Below are positions 25,164 to 34,177 of a stretch of DNA of 64,000 nucleotides, in pieces (position 1 is the first letter of the stretch; each line of letters begins with the position of its first letter). The stretch covers positions 124,001 to 188,000 of the forward strand of contig NZ_PJJN01000032.1 of the NCBI RefSeq assembly GCF_002929825.1, in the 5' to 3' direction. Position numbers and translations under genes: made by a program. The notes beneath the pieces were generated by a model, which ran no database searches, was not told the origin of the DNA, and was given only the letters and a program-made list of their open reading frames with translations. The DNA is from Cryobacterium sp. Y29 (GTDB lineage Bacteria; Actinomycetota; Actinomycetes; Actinomycetales; Microbacteriaceae).

Positions 25164-26942
25164 TCAGGCGAAGTGCTGGGCGAAGTGCGTTGCGACGTCG
25201 GTGACGTCGACCTGCTCGCGGTCGCCGGTACGGCGGTTCCACAGCTCGACGATGCCGTCAGCTGCGCCTCGGCCGACGATGACGATCCACGGCACGCCGA
25301 TGAGTTCGGCGTCACCGAACTTGACGCCGGGTGAGACCTTGCGGCGGTCGTCGTAGAGCACGTCGCGGCCGGTGGCCTCGATCGCGGCGACGACGGCCTC
25401 CGCGGTGTCGAAGACGATCTCGTCCCGGCCGGTGGCGATCACGTGTACGTCGAACGGGGTGACCGATTCGGGCCAGATCAGGCCCTTTGTGTCGTTGTTG
25501 AGTTCGGCGATGACCGCGAGGATGCGGGTGACGCCGATGCCGTATGAACCCATCGTAACCGTGACCAGCTTGCCGTTTTCGTCGAGAACCTTGAGGCCGA
25601 GTACCTCGGCGTACTTGCGGCCGAGCTGGAACACGTGCCCGATTTCCATACCGCGAATGAGTTCGACCGGGCCGGAGCCGTCGGGCGCAAGGTCGCCGGC
25701 GCGCACATCGGAGGCTTCGACCACATCGTCGATGGCGAAGTCGCGGCCGGCGACGAGACCGAACACGTGGCGGCCCGCTTCGTTGGCGCCGGTGATCCAC
25801 TCAGTGCCAGAGACCACGCGCGGGTCGACCAGAAAACGGATGCCGGTGGTCGACGCTGTGCCGAGTACGGCGCCCTGCGCAGCACCCCATGGGCCGATGT
25901 AACCCTTGACCAGACCGGGGTTCTTAGCGAAGTCGCCCTCGTTGGCGGCCTCAACCTCGGCCGGCGCGAACGCCACCTCGACGCGTTTGAGGTCGACCTC
26001 GCGGTCGCCGGGAACGCCGATCGCGATGAGTTCACGCGTGCCGTCCAGGCTGGTGAGCGCGAGCACGACGTTCTTGAGCGTGTCGCTTGCCGTCCACTCC
26101 CGGCCATCGAGGCGGGGGTGTTCGGCGTTGGCCTTGTCGACCAGTGTCTGGATAGTCGGGGTGTTGGGGGTGTCGAAGACCTGCGCGGCGGGCAGCGCGG
26201 TGAAATCCTTGTCGGCCGGCACGAGGGTACGGAACGCCTCGATGTTGGCCGCGTAACCGCCGGCACTGCGCACGAAGGTGTCTTCGCCGACGAGGGTGGG
26301 GTGCAGGAACTCTTCGCTCTTGGAGCCACCCATCGCGCCGGCATCCGCTTGCACGATCTCGTAATCGAGGCCGAAACGGGTGAAGATGCGCTCATAGGCA
26401 TCGCGCTGCAGCTGGTAGCTGACGTCGAGGCCGGCGTCGGTGTAGTCGAAGGAGTACGCGTCTTTCATGGTGAACTCGCGGCCGCGCAGCAATCCGCCCC
26501 GCGAGCGTGCCTCATCGCGGTACTTATCCTGAATCTGGTAAATCGCCAGCGGCAGGTCTTTGTAGCTGCCGTACAGGTCTTTCACCAGCAGCGCGAAGAC
26601 CTCTTCGTGGGTCGGCGCCAGCAGCATGTCGGAGCCCTTGCGGTCTTTCAGGCGAAAAATCCCCTCGCCGTATTCGTCCCAGCGGCCGGTCACCTCGTAG
26701 GGTTCGCGCGGAAGCAGGGCCGGAAAGTGTACCTCGTGCGCACCAGCGGCGGTCATCTCCTCACGGATGATGCGCTCCACTTTGGCTTTCACCCGCAGTC
26801 CGAGCGGCAGCCAGGCAAAAATACCCGGAGCCTGTCGACGGATGTAGCCGGCCCGCACGAGCAGGCGGTGGCTGGTCACCTCGGCGTCGGATGGGTCTTC
26901 GCGGAGAGTACGGAGGAAGTAGTTGGAGAGACGTGTAGGCAC
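25164..26942 (-). CDS. proS: Prolyl-tRNA synthetase (bacterial type, with editing insertion)
   Basis: 592 residues, the length expected for the ProS form with the INS editing domain. Class II motifs: [20 protein letters not shown] near the N terminus, LRPREFTMKD-like [14 protein letters not shown] for motif 2, and the C-terminal GSYGIGVTR for motif 3. The GTG start at 26942 is supported by TAAGGT 6 bases upstream (leaderless layout). Lies between ispG and nusA on the minus strand. Confidence 0.95.
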   Translation of the reverse strand: MPTRLSNYFLRTLREDPSDAEVTSHRLLVRAGYIRRQAPGIFAWLPLGLRVKAKVERIIREEMTAAGAHEVHFPALLPREPYEVTGRWDEYGEGIFRLKDRKGSDMLLAPTHEEVFALLVKDLYGSYKDLPLAIYQIQDKYRDEARSRGGLLRGREFTMKDAYSFDYTDAGLDVSYQLQRDAYERIFTRFGLDYEIVQADAGAMGGSKSEEFLHPTLVGEDTFVRSAGGYAANIEAFRTLVPADKDFTALPAAQVFDTPNTPTIQTLVDKANAEHPRLDGREWTASDTLKNVVLALTSLDGTRELIAIGVPGDREVDLKRVEVAFAPAEVEAANEGDFAKNPGLVKGYIGPWGAAQGAVLGTASTTGIRFLVDPRVVSGTEWITGANEAGRHVFGLVAGRDFAIDDVVEASDVRAGDLAPDGSGPVELIRGMEIGHVFQLGRKYAEVLGLKVLDENGKLVTVTMGSYGIGVTRILAVIAELNNDTKGLIWPESVTPFDVHVIATGRDEIVFDTAEAVVAAIEATGRDVLYDDRRKVSPGVKFGDAELIGVPWIVIVGRGAADGIVELWNRRTGDREQVDVTDVATHFAQHFA

Positions 26943-26948
26943 CCGTCT

Positions 26949-26954
26949 ACCTTA
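26949..26954 (-). promoter_or_regulatory. Predicted leaderless -10 box of proS
   Basis: TAAGGT, then 6 bases, then GTG at 26942. Confidence 0.6.
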
Positions 26955-26975
26955 CGCGGGCGTCGCCATCCGCTC

Positions 26976-27000
26976 CGTACGTTCGCTGCGTACGTTCGCT
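26976..27000. repeat. Tandem 12-base direct repeat in the ispG-proS spacer
   Basis: CGTACGTTCGCT occurs at 26976-26987 and 26989-27000, separated by one base. It sits 34-58 bases upstream of proS, overlapping where the -35 region and upstream activator sites would be. Confidence 0.5.
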
Positions 27001-27065
27001 CTCCTCCGCGCAACAGCGTCTTTGTGACGTTACTGACGAATCCGCTCGCCTCGAGATTGGACCTG

Positions 27066-28220
27066 CTACTTCGCGCCGACAGACACCGTGGGGCTGCCGA
27101 GGTCGGCGGCAGGCATCTCCGCGGCGAGACGGTTGGCCTCTTCGATGAGCGTGGCCACGATCTCGGATTCGGGCACGGTCTTGATGACCTCGCCGCGCAC
27201 AAAGATCTGCCCCTTGCCGTTACCGCTTGCCACGCCGAGGTCGGCCTCACGTGCCTCCCCCGGTCCGTTGACGACGCAACCCATGACCGCGACACGCAGC
27301 GGCACGGTCATGCCCTCGAGTCCGTCGGTGACATCGTTGGCGAGCTTGTAAACATCCACCTGCGCCCGGCCGCAGCTCGGGCAGGAGACGATCTCCAGCT
27401 TGCGTTCGCGCAGGTTGAGCGATTGCAGAATCTGCAGGCCCACCTTGATCTCCTCGACCGGCGGGGCGCTCAGGGACACGCGGATGGTGTCGCCAATGCC
27501 CTCGCCGAGCAAGATGCCGAATGCTGTTGCGCTCTTGATCGTGCCCTGGAAGCTCGGGCCAGCCTCGGTGACGCCGAGGTGCAAGGGCCAGTCGCCACGT
27601 TCAGCGAGCAAACGGTAGGCCTTGACCATGATCACCGGGTCGTTGTGCTTGACCGAGATTTTGAAGTCGTGAAAGTCGTGTTCCTCGAAGAGGCTCGCCT
27701 CCCAGACGGCGCTCTCGACGAGCGCCTCAGGGGTAGCCTTACCGTATTTTTGCATGAGGCTCGGCTCGAGCGATCCGGCGTTGACGCCGATGCGCAGGCT
27801 CACGCCCGCCGCCTTCGCGGCAGCAGCGATCTTGCCGACCTGGTCATCGAACTTGCGGATGTTGCCGGGGTTGACCCGCACGGCAGCGCAGCCAGCGTCG
27901 ATTGCGGCGAAGACATAGTTTGGCTGAAAGTGGATATCCGCGATCACCGGAATCTGGCTCTTCTTCGCGATGATCGGCAGCGCCTCGGCGTCGTCGCGGG
28001 TCGGTACCGCCACGCGCACGATATCGCAGCCGGTTGCCGTGAGTTCGGCGATCTGCTGGAGCGTTGCATTGATGTTCGTCGTCGGAGTCGTCGTCATCGA
28101 TTGCACGCTCACTTGAGCATTGCCACCGACCAGGACCTTTCCGACCTTGATCTGACGGGATTTACGTCTGGGAGCGAGTACCTCAGGTACTTTGGGCATC
28201 CCCAAGTTGATTGCAGCCAC
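27066..28220 (-). CDS. ispG: 4-hydroxy-3-methylbut-2-enyl diphosphate synthase
   Basis: 384 residues. Iron-sulfur enzyme of the MEP isoprenoid pathway that reduces methylerythritol cyclodiphosphate. Cluster cysteines lie in SCPSCGR and [21 protein letters not shown] and DIHFQPNY are conserved barrel strands. The GTG at 28220 is preferred over an ATG seven codons later because TAAGCT stands 6 bases upstream. Dxr of the same pathway is encoded about 5 kb upstream with rseP between, the common dxr-rseP-ispG order. Confidence 0.95.
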   Translation of the reverse strand: MAAINLGMPKVPEVLAPRRKSRQIKVGKVLVGGNAQVSVQSMTTTPTTNINATLQQIAELTATGCDIVRVAVPTRDDAEALPIIAKKSQIPVIADIHFQPNYVFAAIDAGCAAVRVNPGNIRKFDDQVGKIAAAAKAAGVSLRIGVNAGSLEPSLMQKYGKATPEALVESAVWEASLFEEHDFHDFKISVKHNDPVIMVKAYRLLAERGDWPLHLGVTEAGPSFQGTIKSATAFGILLGEGIGDTIRVSLSAPPVEEIKVGLQILQSLNLRERKLEIVSCPSCGRAQVDVYKLANDVTDGLEGMTVPLRVAVMGCVVNGPGEAREADLGVASGNGKGQIFVRGEVIKTVPESEIVATLIEEANRLAAEMPAADLGSPTVSVGAK

Positions 28221-28526
28221 GGACCCAGCTTAGTTGTCGCAGTGTGCGCCAAGCTGAATGCCGCCCCCTCATCCTCGCCCTGCTGCCGTGCACGCCACTG
28301 GCCAGAGAACAGGTCTCCGCCGACACCGGGGCTGGGAACGGCCGGCACTCGTGACTCGTCGTGTCCACACGTCGTACACTGCGTGCACTGCCGCCGTGCG
28401 GGTTGGCCAATTCCAGCAATCCAAGGTTTTGCGATGGCGCAGTCCAGAGTTTTCTGAAGATATCTGCGGCGCACCCCAATATGCTGGGAAGGTGGTATGT
28501 AGCATCTCATTGACAAAGGAGTCCCG
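28221..28526. other. 306-bp divergent spacer between ispG and the thiolase gene
   Basis: Contains the ispG -10 box at one end and the thiolase ribosome site AAAGGAG at the other. A short TTGGCCAA palindrome lies near 28404-28411. Open frames here lack coding character. I see no clear promoter pair for the thiolase and no RNA gene. Confidence 0.5.
28227..28232 (-). promoter_or_regulatory. Predicted leaderless -10 box of ispG
   Basis: TAAGCT, then 6 bases, then GTG at 28220. Confidence 0.6.
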
Positions 28527-29711
28527 ATGACCGAAACCGACGTCGTAATCCTGGCCGGATCCCGCACCCCGCAGGGTCGCGTGAACGGACAACTCTCGTC
28601 TCTCACCGCCGTTGACCTCGGCGCCGCCGCCATCCAAGGGGCCCTCGCCCGGGCCGGAGTAGCTCCGGAGCAGGTCGACTTCGTGCTCATGGGGCAGGTA
28701 CTTCAAGCCGGCTGCGGGCAGAACCCGGCTCGGCAGTCCAGCGTGGCTGCCGGCATCCCCTGGAACGTGCCGGCCATGACGCTCAACAAGGTCTGCCTGT
28801 CCGGCTTGGCCGCCGTGATCGACGCCGCCCGGCTGGTGCGGCTCGGCGAAGCGGAAGTCGTCGTGGCCGGTGGCCAGGAATCCATGTCGCGCGCTCCCCA
28901 CCTGCTGCCCGGCGCACGTCAAGGCTGGGCCTACGGAACCGTATCGGCCCTCGATCACGCCGCCCACGACGGGCTCACCGACGCATTCGACGGCCTCTCG
29001 ATGGGACTCTCGACCGAGCGCGCCAACGTTGAACTTGGCCAGACCCGGCTCGAGCAGGACGAAATCGCCGCCGCCTCGCACCAGCGGGCCGCCGCGGCCG
29101 CAGCCCATGACGTTTTTCACGACGAGATCACGCCCATCAGCGTGCCGCAGCGTAAGGGCGAGCCGCTCGTGATCAGCACCGACGAGGGAGTGCGTGCCGA
29201 GAGCACAACCGAGACGCTCGGCCGATTGCGCCCGGCATTCGACCCGGCGGGAAGCATCACCGCCGGCAACGCTGCACCATTGAGCGACGGCGCGAGCGCG
29301 ATCGTCGTGACCAGCCGCGCCTGGGCCGAGAAGCACGGCCTGCCCTGGCTGGCCGTGATTGAGGCCAACGGCCAGGTCGCTGGCCCCGACAACTCCCTGC
29401 ACTCCCAACCGGCCAACGCGATCACGCATGCACTCTCTCGCCAGGGCTGGACCGTGGCGGACCTCGACGTAATCGAGATCAACGAGGCCTTCGCCTCGGT
29501 CGTGGCGCAGTCGTCGAAGGTGCTCGGGGTGAGCGCCGACGAGGTGAACATTCACGGCGGTGGCATCGCGATCGGTCATCCCATCGGGTCGAGCGGCGGG
29601 CGCATTGCCCTGCATGCCGCGCTCGAGCTGGCGCGTCGCGGCACCGGCAAGGCCGCCGTGGCCCTGTGCGGCGGCGGCGGCCAGGGCGAAGCGCTGCTAC
29701 TGTCGCGGTAG
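28527..29711 (+). CDS. Acetyl-CoA C-acyltransferase (thiolase)
   Basis: 394 residues. Condenses two acyl-CoA or cleaves 3-ketoacyl-CoA. The acyl-accepting cysteine is in LNKVCLSGL, the catalytic histidine in GHPIGSSGGR and the second cysteine in ALCGGGGQG. Length and motifs fit the biosynthetic acetoacetyl-CoA type, but direction and chain length are uncertain. AAAGGAG precedes the ATG. It lies on the plus strand between rseP and ispG, interrupting that minus-strand pair; no other fatty-acid or PHB gene is near. Confidence 0.93.
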   Translation: MTETDVVILAGSRTPQGRVNGQLSSLTAVDLGAAAIQGALARAGVAPEQVDFVLMGQVLQAGCGQNPARQSSVAAGIPWNVPAMTLNKVCLSGLAAVIDAARLVRLGEAEVVVAGGQESMSRAPHLLPGARQGWAYGTVSALDHAAHDGLTDAFDGLSMGLSTERANVELGQTRLEQDEIAAASHQRAAAAAAHDVFHDEITPISVPQRKGEPLVISTDEGVRAESTTETLGRLRPAFDPAGSITAGNAAPLSDGASAIVVTSRAWAEKHGLPWLAVIEANGQVAGPDNSLHSQPANAITHALSRQGWTVADLDVIEINEAFASVVAQSSKVLGVSADEVNIHGGGIAIGHPIGSSGGRIALHAALELARRGTGKAAVALCGGGGQGEALLLSR

Positions 29712-29718
29712 CGCTCTG

Positions 29719-31098
29719 CTACCCGAAGAAGTTGATCGGCTTGACGATGTCGGCGTAGATAAGCAACAGGCTCATGCCGCCGAGCAGAACAACGACCGCC
29801 AGCGTAAGGGGCATGAGCTTGGCCATGTCGACCGGCCCCGGGTCGGGCCGCTTGAACAGTTTCGCGAAGAATCGACGGATGCCTTCCCACAGCGCCCCGG
29901 CAACGTGGCCGCCGTCGAGCGGCAGCAGCGGCACCAGGTTGAAGACGAACAGGGCGATATTGAGCGATCCGAGCAAGCCCAGCATGCTGGCAACTTTGGT
30001 CGCGACCGGGATCGTGTCCATGCTTGCGAGTTCGCCGGCCACCCGGCCGACACCGACGACGCTGATCGGTCCGTTCAGGTCGCGCTCCCCCGGGCCGAAC
30101 GCAGCATTGGCCACGGCCACGAGACGGTTGGGCAGGTTGAGGATCACGTGCGCGACTCCGGCGATGTTGTCGCCGACTGCAGGTAGCACGGCGGTCGCCG
30201 GCTGCGGTACGAGTTCGCTGGCCGCTCCGATTCCGACGAAGCCGACCTCCTCGGTAATCGCAGCGCCGGAAGCATCCGTTTTGACTTTGTTATCGGCGGT
30301 ATAAACGTATCGTTCGGTGAGTTTGGGGGTGAGCGAGAGATCGACGTCGGCACCGGCCCGTTCGACGACGACGGCGAGGGTGCGACCGGATGCCGAGCGG
30401 ATGATCTCGGTCGACTGCTCCCAGCTCGCGATGGCGGTGCCGCCGATACTGACCAGTCGGTCACCGGGCAGTAGACCGGCAGCGGCACCGGGCGATGCTT
30501 CATCGGTGGCCGCACAGGTCTGTCGGTCGTTCGATGCGGGCAGCACACACTCACTCACGCTGCCAACGGTGGTGCTGACCTGCGCGCTGCCGAATCCCAT
30601 GAGCAAAATTGCGAACATCACGATCGCGATGAGCAGGTTCATGGTCGGCCCGCCGAGCATGATGATCACGCGTTTGTAGACCGGCAGTTGGTAGAACGCG
30701 CGGTGATCTTCACCCTCGCCGATGGTCTCCGCGCTGGCCTGACGTGCGTCGTCGACCAGGGTGGACAGGGCGCTGGTTTTCTTCTCCGGTGCGCCCTCCT
30801 GCACCATCTGGTCGAAGAAGCCGGTGGTGGTGCTTCGGGGGGCTCCACCCTTCTTGGAAGGCGGGAACATGCCGATCATGGCGATATAGCCGCCCAGAGG
30901 CAGCGCTTTAACGCCGTATTCCGTCTCGCCCTTGGTGCGCGACCAAATCGTGGGTCCGAAGCCGATCATGTATTGGGTGACCTTGACGCCGAAGAGCTTC
31001 GCGGGCACGAGGTGGCCGATTTCATGCAGGCCGATGGACACGGCTAGTCCGACGACGACGATCGCGACGCCCAGTATAAATAGCAGTACGGTTTCCAC
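29719..31098 (-). CDS. rseP: Site-2 intramembrane metalloprotease (RseP/Rip1 type)
   Basis: 459 residues. Membrane zinc protease that cuts transmembrane anti-sigma factors and other substrates within the membrane. The zinc motif HEIGH is in the first helix, and the second active-site motif LDGGH lies in NLVPLLPLDGGHVAGAL near the C terminus. A PDZ domain sits in the periplasmic-type loop (around PGAAAGLLPGDRLVSI). The GTG start at 31098 is supported by TACTCT 6 bases upstream. Between dxr and ispG in the usual order, but the Ser/Thr kinase pair is inserted just upstream on the opposite strand. Confidence 0.93.
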   Translation of the reverse strand: METVLLFILGVAIVVVGLAVSIGLHEIGHLVPAKLFGVKVTQYMIGFGPTIWSRTKGETEYGVKALPLGGYIAMIGMFPPSKKGGAPRSTTTGFFDQMVQEGAPEKKTSALSTLVDDARQASAETIGEGEDHRAFYQLPVYKRVIIMLGGPTMNLLIAIVMFAILLMGFGSAQVSTTVGSVSECVLPASNDRQTCAATDEASPGAAAGLLPGDRLVSIGGTAIASWEQSTEIIRSASGRTLAVVVERAGADVDLSLTPKLTERYVYTADNKVKTDASGAAITEEVGFVGIGAASELVPQPATAVLPAVGDNIAGVAHVILNLPNRLVAVANAAFGPGERDLNGPISVVGVGRVAGELASMDTIPVATKVASMLGLLGSLNIALFVFNLVPLLPLDGGHVAGALWEGIRRFFAKLFKRPDPGPVDMAKLMPLTLAVVVLLGGMSLLLIYADIVKPINFFG

Positions 31099-31104
31099 TG
31101 TTGT

Positions 31105-31110
31105 AGAGTA
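31105..31110 (-). promoter_or_regulatory. Predicted leaderless -10 box of rseP
   Basis: TACTCT, then 6 bases, then GTG at 31098. Confidence 0.6.
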
Positions 31111-31206
31111 TCTGCATCAAGCTGCAAAGCGGCTGGCTGTGAATATCGTCCAGCCATTCCGGGGGTGCATGTGCTTTGCTAGCGCGCAGAAGCATCAGGA
31201 GGTACC

Positions 31207-32511
31207 GTGTCTTACGAACCTGTTCCCACGCAGAAGCTGCCCGTTCCGGCCACACTTGGCCCGGTCGGCAGTCTGTTGGCCGACCGCTTTTCGATCGAGA
31301 GCCTGATCGGCGCAGGCGGGATGGCATCCGTTTACCGAGCGAACGATACCGCGCTCGGACGCACCGTAGCCGTCAAGTTGTTTCGAGCCGATGGAGGCGC
31401 CTCCGACCCCGAACGCCAGAGCGGCGAAATCGCCCTGCTGGCAAGCCTGAATCATTTCGCTCTGGTCACCCTGTTCGACGCCGGCACTGCGATCGTCGAC
31501 GGCGCCCCACGCGCCTATATCGTGATGGAACTCGTCGACGGCCCCGACCTGCGCACCCGCATCGAGAGCGGCCCGCTGCCGAGCCTCGATGTGGCCATAA
31601 TGGGCGCTGACCTTGCCGAAGCGCTGCACTACGTGCACGAGCAGGGCATCATTCATCGCGACGTCAAGCCGGCCAACGTCTTACTGGCGCCGTCGGGTTT
31701 TCCCGGGCGCGGCATGCACGCCAAGCTGGCCGATTTCGGCATTGCCCGGCTCCTCGATGAGACCCGCCTGACGGCGACCGGGTCGTTGCTCGGTACCGCC
31801 AGCTACCTCAGTCCCGAGCAGGCGCTCGGTGGAGTTATCGCTGCGCCAACGGATGTCTATTCGCTCGGCCTGGTGCTGCTGGAATGCCTCACGGGAGTGC
31901 GCGCCTACCCCGGGACCGCCGTGGAATCGGCGATGGCTCGTCTGCAGCGTCAGCCGGAGATTCCTAGCCAGCTCGGCCGCCAGTGGACCGAAGTCCTCCG
32001 TGCCATGACCGCCCGCGATTTCGCCGACCGGCCCACTGCCGCCGATGCCGCCGGGTTGTTGCGTGCGCTAGCCACCGGCAGCAGCAATGCCGATGCGTCC
32101 ACCGCACTGTTGCCTGCGGCGGCGCCCACTGCCACCCTGCTGCTGCCGGCCGCCGTGCCCGACCCCACGTTGTTGCTGCCGGCTGACGCTGACGCTGAGA
32201 CCGAGATTCTGAAGACGGATGCTCCCGCCAGCATCCCTGCGTCCAGCATCCCCGCATCTAGCATCCCCGCATCCAGCATCCCCGCATCCAGCATCCCCGC
32301 GTCCAGCATCCCCGCCAAGCCGCGCCGCCCCGTGCGCCGCCAGGTACTGCTCATGGTCACGAGTGGGCTCACCCTGATCGCCATCGCCGTCGCCGCCCTG
32401 CTCCTGCTCAACCCGGCCGAAGCACCAGTTGCGGTACCACCGAGCTATCCGGCCGTGGACGGCACGCTTGGCACCCACCTTCAGATTCTTCAGGAAAGCG
32501 TGAACCCGTGA
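31207..32511 (+). CDS. Membrane-anchored Ser/Thr protein kinase (PknB-like, no PASTA)
   Basis: 434 residues. The Hanks-type kinase domain is complete: glycine loop GAGGMASVY (35-43), Lys57 in VAVKLF, Glu74, HRDVKPAN (150-157), DFG (176-178), and activation-segment TASYLSPEQ. A low-complexity linker with repeated T.LLLPA units and five tandem PASSI units (about 343-370) leads to one membrane helix (about 380-401) and a 33-residue outer tail. No PASTA or other sensor domain. GTG start behind an AGGAGG site. Translationally coupled (GTGA) to a lipoprotein gene that may supply the sensing part. Confidence 0.93.
   Translation: MSYEPVPTQKLPVPATLGPVGSLLADRFSIESLIGAGGMASVYRANDTALGRTVAVKLFRADGGASDPERQSGEIALLASLNHFALVTLFDAGTAIVDGAPRAYIVMELVDGPDLRTRIESGPLPSLDVAIMGADLAEALHYVHEQGIIHRDVKPANVLLAPSGFPGRGMHAKLADFGIARLLDETRLTATGSLLGTASYLSPEQALGGVIAAPTDVYSLGLVLLECLTGVRAYPGTAVESAMARLQRQPEIPSQLGRQWTEVLRAMTARDFADRPTAADAAGLLRALATGSSNADASTALLPAAAPTATLLLPAAVPDPTLLLPADADAETEILKTDAPASIPASSIPASSIPASSIPASSIPASSIPAKPRRPVRRQVLLMVTSGLTLIAIAVAALLLLNPAEAPVAVPPSYPAVDGTLGTHLQILQESVNP
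32230..32319 (+). repeat. 15-bp tandem repeat inside the kinase gene
   Basis: Five full units and one partial unit of AGCATCCCCGCATCC (single-base variants), in frame, encoding repeated Ser-Ile-Pro-Ala-Ser in the linker before the membrane helix. Change by whole units would alter linker length without a frameshift. Confidence 0.9.
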
Positions 32512-33038
32512 ATCGACGCTATCGACGCTATCGACTGACCCTGTCCGTCGCCGCCCTGCTCCTCCTGCCGCTGACCGGTTGCACGGCGCCCCCTATCGAC
32601 CTGCCGGCTGCCACGGCCAAGCAGCTGCAAGGCGAGATTCTGGCGATCAGTGAGGCCTCCGCCGCCGGAGACTTCGCCAACGCCCAGTCGTTGCTCACCG
32701 CCATGCAAGATAATCTGCGCACGGCGGCCGCTTCTGGTCAGGTCAGCTCAGAACGATCGGCATCGATACAATCCGCGATCAATCTGGTACGAGGTGATTT
32801 GACCGCTGAGATCGATGCCGCCGTGGTGGCCGCGGAGGCCGCAGCTCGGGCCGCTGCGGAGGCCGCAGCGGCGGCCGCACGACAGAACGACGAAGAGGCC
32901 AAGAACCGCGCCGAACAGGATAGGAAAGACGCAGAAAACGCTCGGGAAGACGCCAAAGACGCCGCGGAAGAGGCCAAAAAAGCCCTAGAGGACTGCCTCG
33001 ACGATAGGGACAAGGTCGAGGCCGGCGAGTGCAACTAG
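32508..33038 (+). CDS. Coiled-coil lipoprotein coupled to the kinase
   Basis: 176 residues. A signal peptide with a strongly basic start (MNRRYRRYRL) and the lipobox LTGC places a lipidated Cys25 outside the membrane. Residues about 100-165 are an Ala/Glu/Lys/Asp-rich heptad region predicted to form a coiled coil, with two cysteines near the C terminus. GTG overlaps the kinase stop by 4 bases. No known domain. The pairing suggests a surface partner or sensor for the kinase, whose own outer tail is too short to carry a sensor domain; this is inference. Confidence 0.8.
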   Translation: MNRRYRRYRLTLSVAALLLLPLTGCTAPPIDLPAATAKQLQGEILAISEASAAGDFANAQSLLTAMQDNLRTAAASGQVSSERSASIQSAINLVRGDLTAEIDAAVVAAEAAARAAAEAAAAAARQNDEEAKNRAEQDRKDAENAREDAKDAAEEAKKALEDCLDDRDKVEAGECN

Positions 33039-33050
33039 CGCAGTAGTCCG

Positions 33051-34133
33051 TCAGCGCTTGGCTATCAGCTTGTCGGCGGCGTCACGCGCCCACCGTTCGG
33101 CCTCAGCCAGCGACTCCCGGGTAAGCTCTGGTGCCTGTTCGTGGGATTCGACCACGCGCAGCACCGTGTCGACGATATCCAAGAAGCCGATGCGGCCAGC
33201 GTGAAAAGCAGCAACGGCCTGCTCGTTGGCCGCGTTGAATACCGCAGGATAGGTGCCACCCATGCGGCCGACCTTTTTGGCCAGTTCGACCGCTGGAAAG
33301 GCGGCGTTGTCGAGGGGTTCAAAAGTCCAGCTGTGCGGCACGGTCCAGTCGATCGGAGTGCCAACCGCGGCCACCCGGTTCGGCCAGTCCAGCCCGAGCG
33401 AGATCGGCAGCCGCATGTCCGGGGGGCTTGCCTGCGCGATCGTCGACCCATCGACGAATTCGACCATCGAATGCACCACTGATTGCGGGTGGACGACAGC
33501 GTCGATGCGGTCATATTCCACGTCGAACAGCAGGTGCGCCTCGATGATCTCCAGGCCCTTATTCACGAGGGTGGCGGAGTTAGTGGTCACCACGAGGCCC
33601 ATGTTCCAGGTCGGGTGGGCGAGGGCCTGCGCGGGAGTGACCCGGGCAAGCTGCTCCCGGGTGCAACCTCGAAACGGCCCACCGGATGCCGTCAGCACGA
33701 GTCGACGTACCTCCTGCGGGGTTCCGGCGAGCAACGCCTGCGCAATGGCGGAGTGCTCGGAATCGACCGGCACAATCTGCCCGGGTGCCGCCAGCGACTT
33801 CACCAGATCACCGCCGACAATGAGCGACTCCTTATTGGCCAGGGCCAGGATGCGACCAGCCTTCAATGCGGCGAGCGTCGGTCCGAGACCAACCGAACCG
33901 GTGATGCCGTTCAGCACGACGTCGGCGTCGATGTCTCGCACAAGCTGCTCGGCAGCATCCGCTCCCAGGGCGGTGTGCTCGACTTGGAAGTCGAGGGCTT
34001 GCACCGCGAGCAGGTCGCGGTTGCTGCCGGCCGCGAGGCCAACCACCTCGAATCGGTCAGGGTGGGAACGGATGACGTCGAGGGCCTGGGTTCCGATCGA
34101 GCCCGTGGACCCGAGGATAATTACTCTCTGCAC
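33051..34133 (-). CDS. dxr: 1-deoxy-D-xylulose-5-phosphate reductoisomerase
   Basis: 360 residues. Second step of the MEP isoprenoid pathway, NADPH-dependent. Cofactor loop [13 protein letters not shown] (6-18), LANKESLI, the metal/substrate segment [12 protein letters not shown], and SGGPFRG are all present. The start is GTG at 34133: TAGCAT lies 6 bases upstream, and the GGAGGG in between is too close to act as a ribosome site. First gene of the dxr-rseP-ispG order. Divergent from plsC across 44 bases. Confidence 0.95.
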   Translation of the reverse strand: MQRVIILGSTGSIGTQALDVIRSHPDRFEVVGLAAGSNRDLLAVQALDFQVEHTALGADAAEQLVRDIDADVVLNGITGSVGLGPTLAALKAGRILALANKESLIVGGDLVKSLAAPGQIVPVDSEHSAIAQALLAGTPQEVRRLVLTASGGPFRGCTREQLARVTPAQALAHPTWNMGLVVTTNSATLVNKGLEIIEAHLLFDVEYDRIDAVVHPQSVVHSMVEFVDGSTIAQASPPDMRLPISLGLDWPNRVAAVGTPIDWTVPHSWTFEPLDNAAFPAVELAKKVGRMGGTYPAVFNAANEQAVAAFHAGRIGFLDIVDTVLRVVESHEQAPELTRESLAEAERWARDAADKLIAKR

Positions 34134-34139
34134 CCCTCC

Positions 34140-34145
34140 ATGCTA
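34140..34145 (-). promoter_or_regulatory. Predicted leaderless -10 box of dxr
   Basis: TAGCAT, then 6 bases, then GTG at 34133. Confidence 0.6.
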
Positions 34146-34165
34146 GATGCACGCCGCCGGAGAGG

Positions 34166-34171
34166 TAGTGT
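34166..34171 (+). promoter_or_regulatory. Predicted leaderless -10 box of plsC
   Basis: TAGTGT, then 6 bases, then GTG at 34178. Confidence 0.6.
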
Positions 34172-34177
34172 CAACGG

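Noticed and set aside
26976-27000. Direct repeat near proS as an attachment site or transposon target duplication
   Set aside because: The copies are adjacent with no inserted element; more likely a local duplication or regulatory repeat.
25635-28457. 940-residue open frame on the plus strand opposite proS and ispG
   Set aside because: Spans two well-supported genes in antisense; no domain and no sensible start. A GC-driven artefact.
28221-28526. Riboswitch or small RNA in the 306-bp ispG-thiolase spacer
   Set aside because: No recognisable riboswitch core or strong stem-loop with a terminator was seen.
32230-32319. Possible CRISPR-like repeat array
   Set aside because: The units are contiguous 15-mers without spacers and encode an in-frame peptide repeat.
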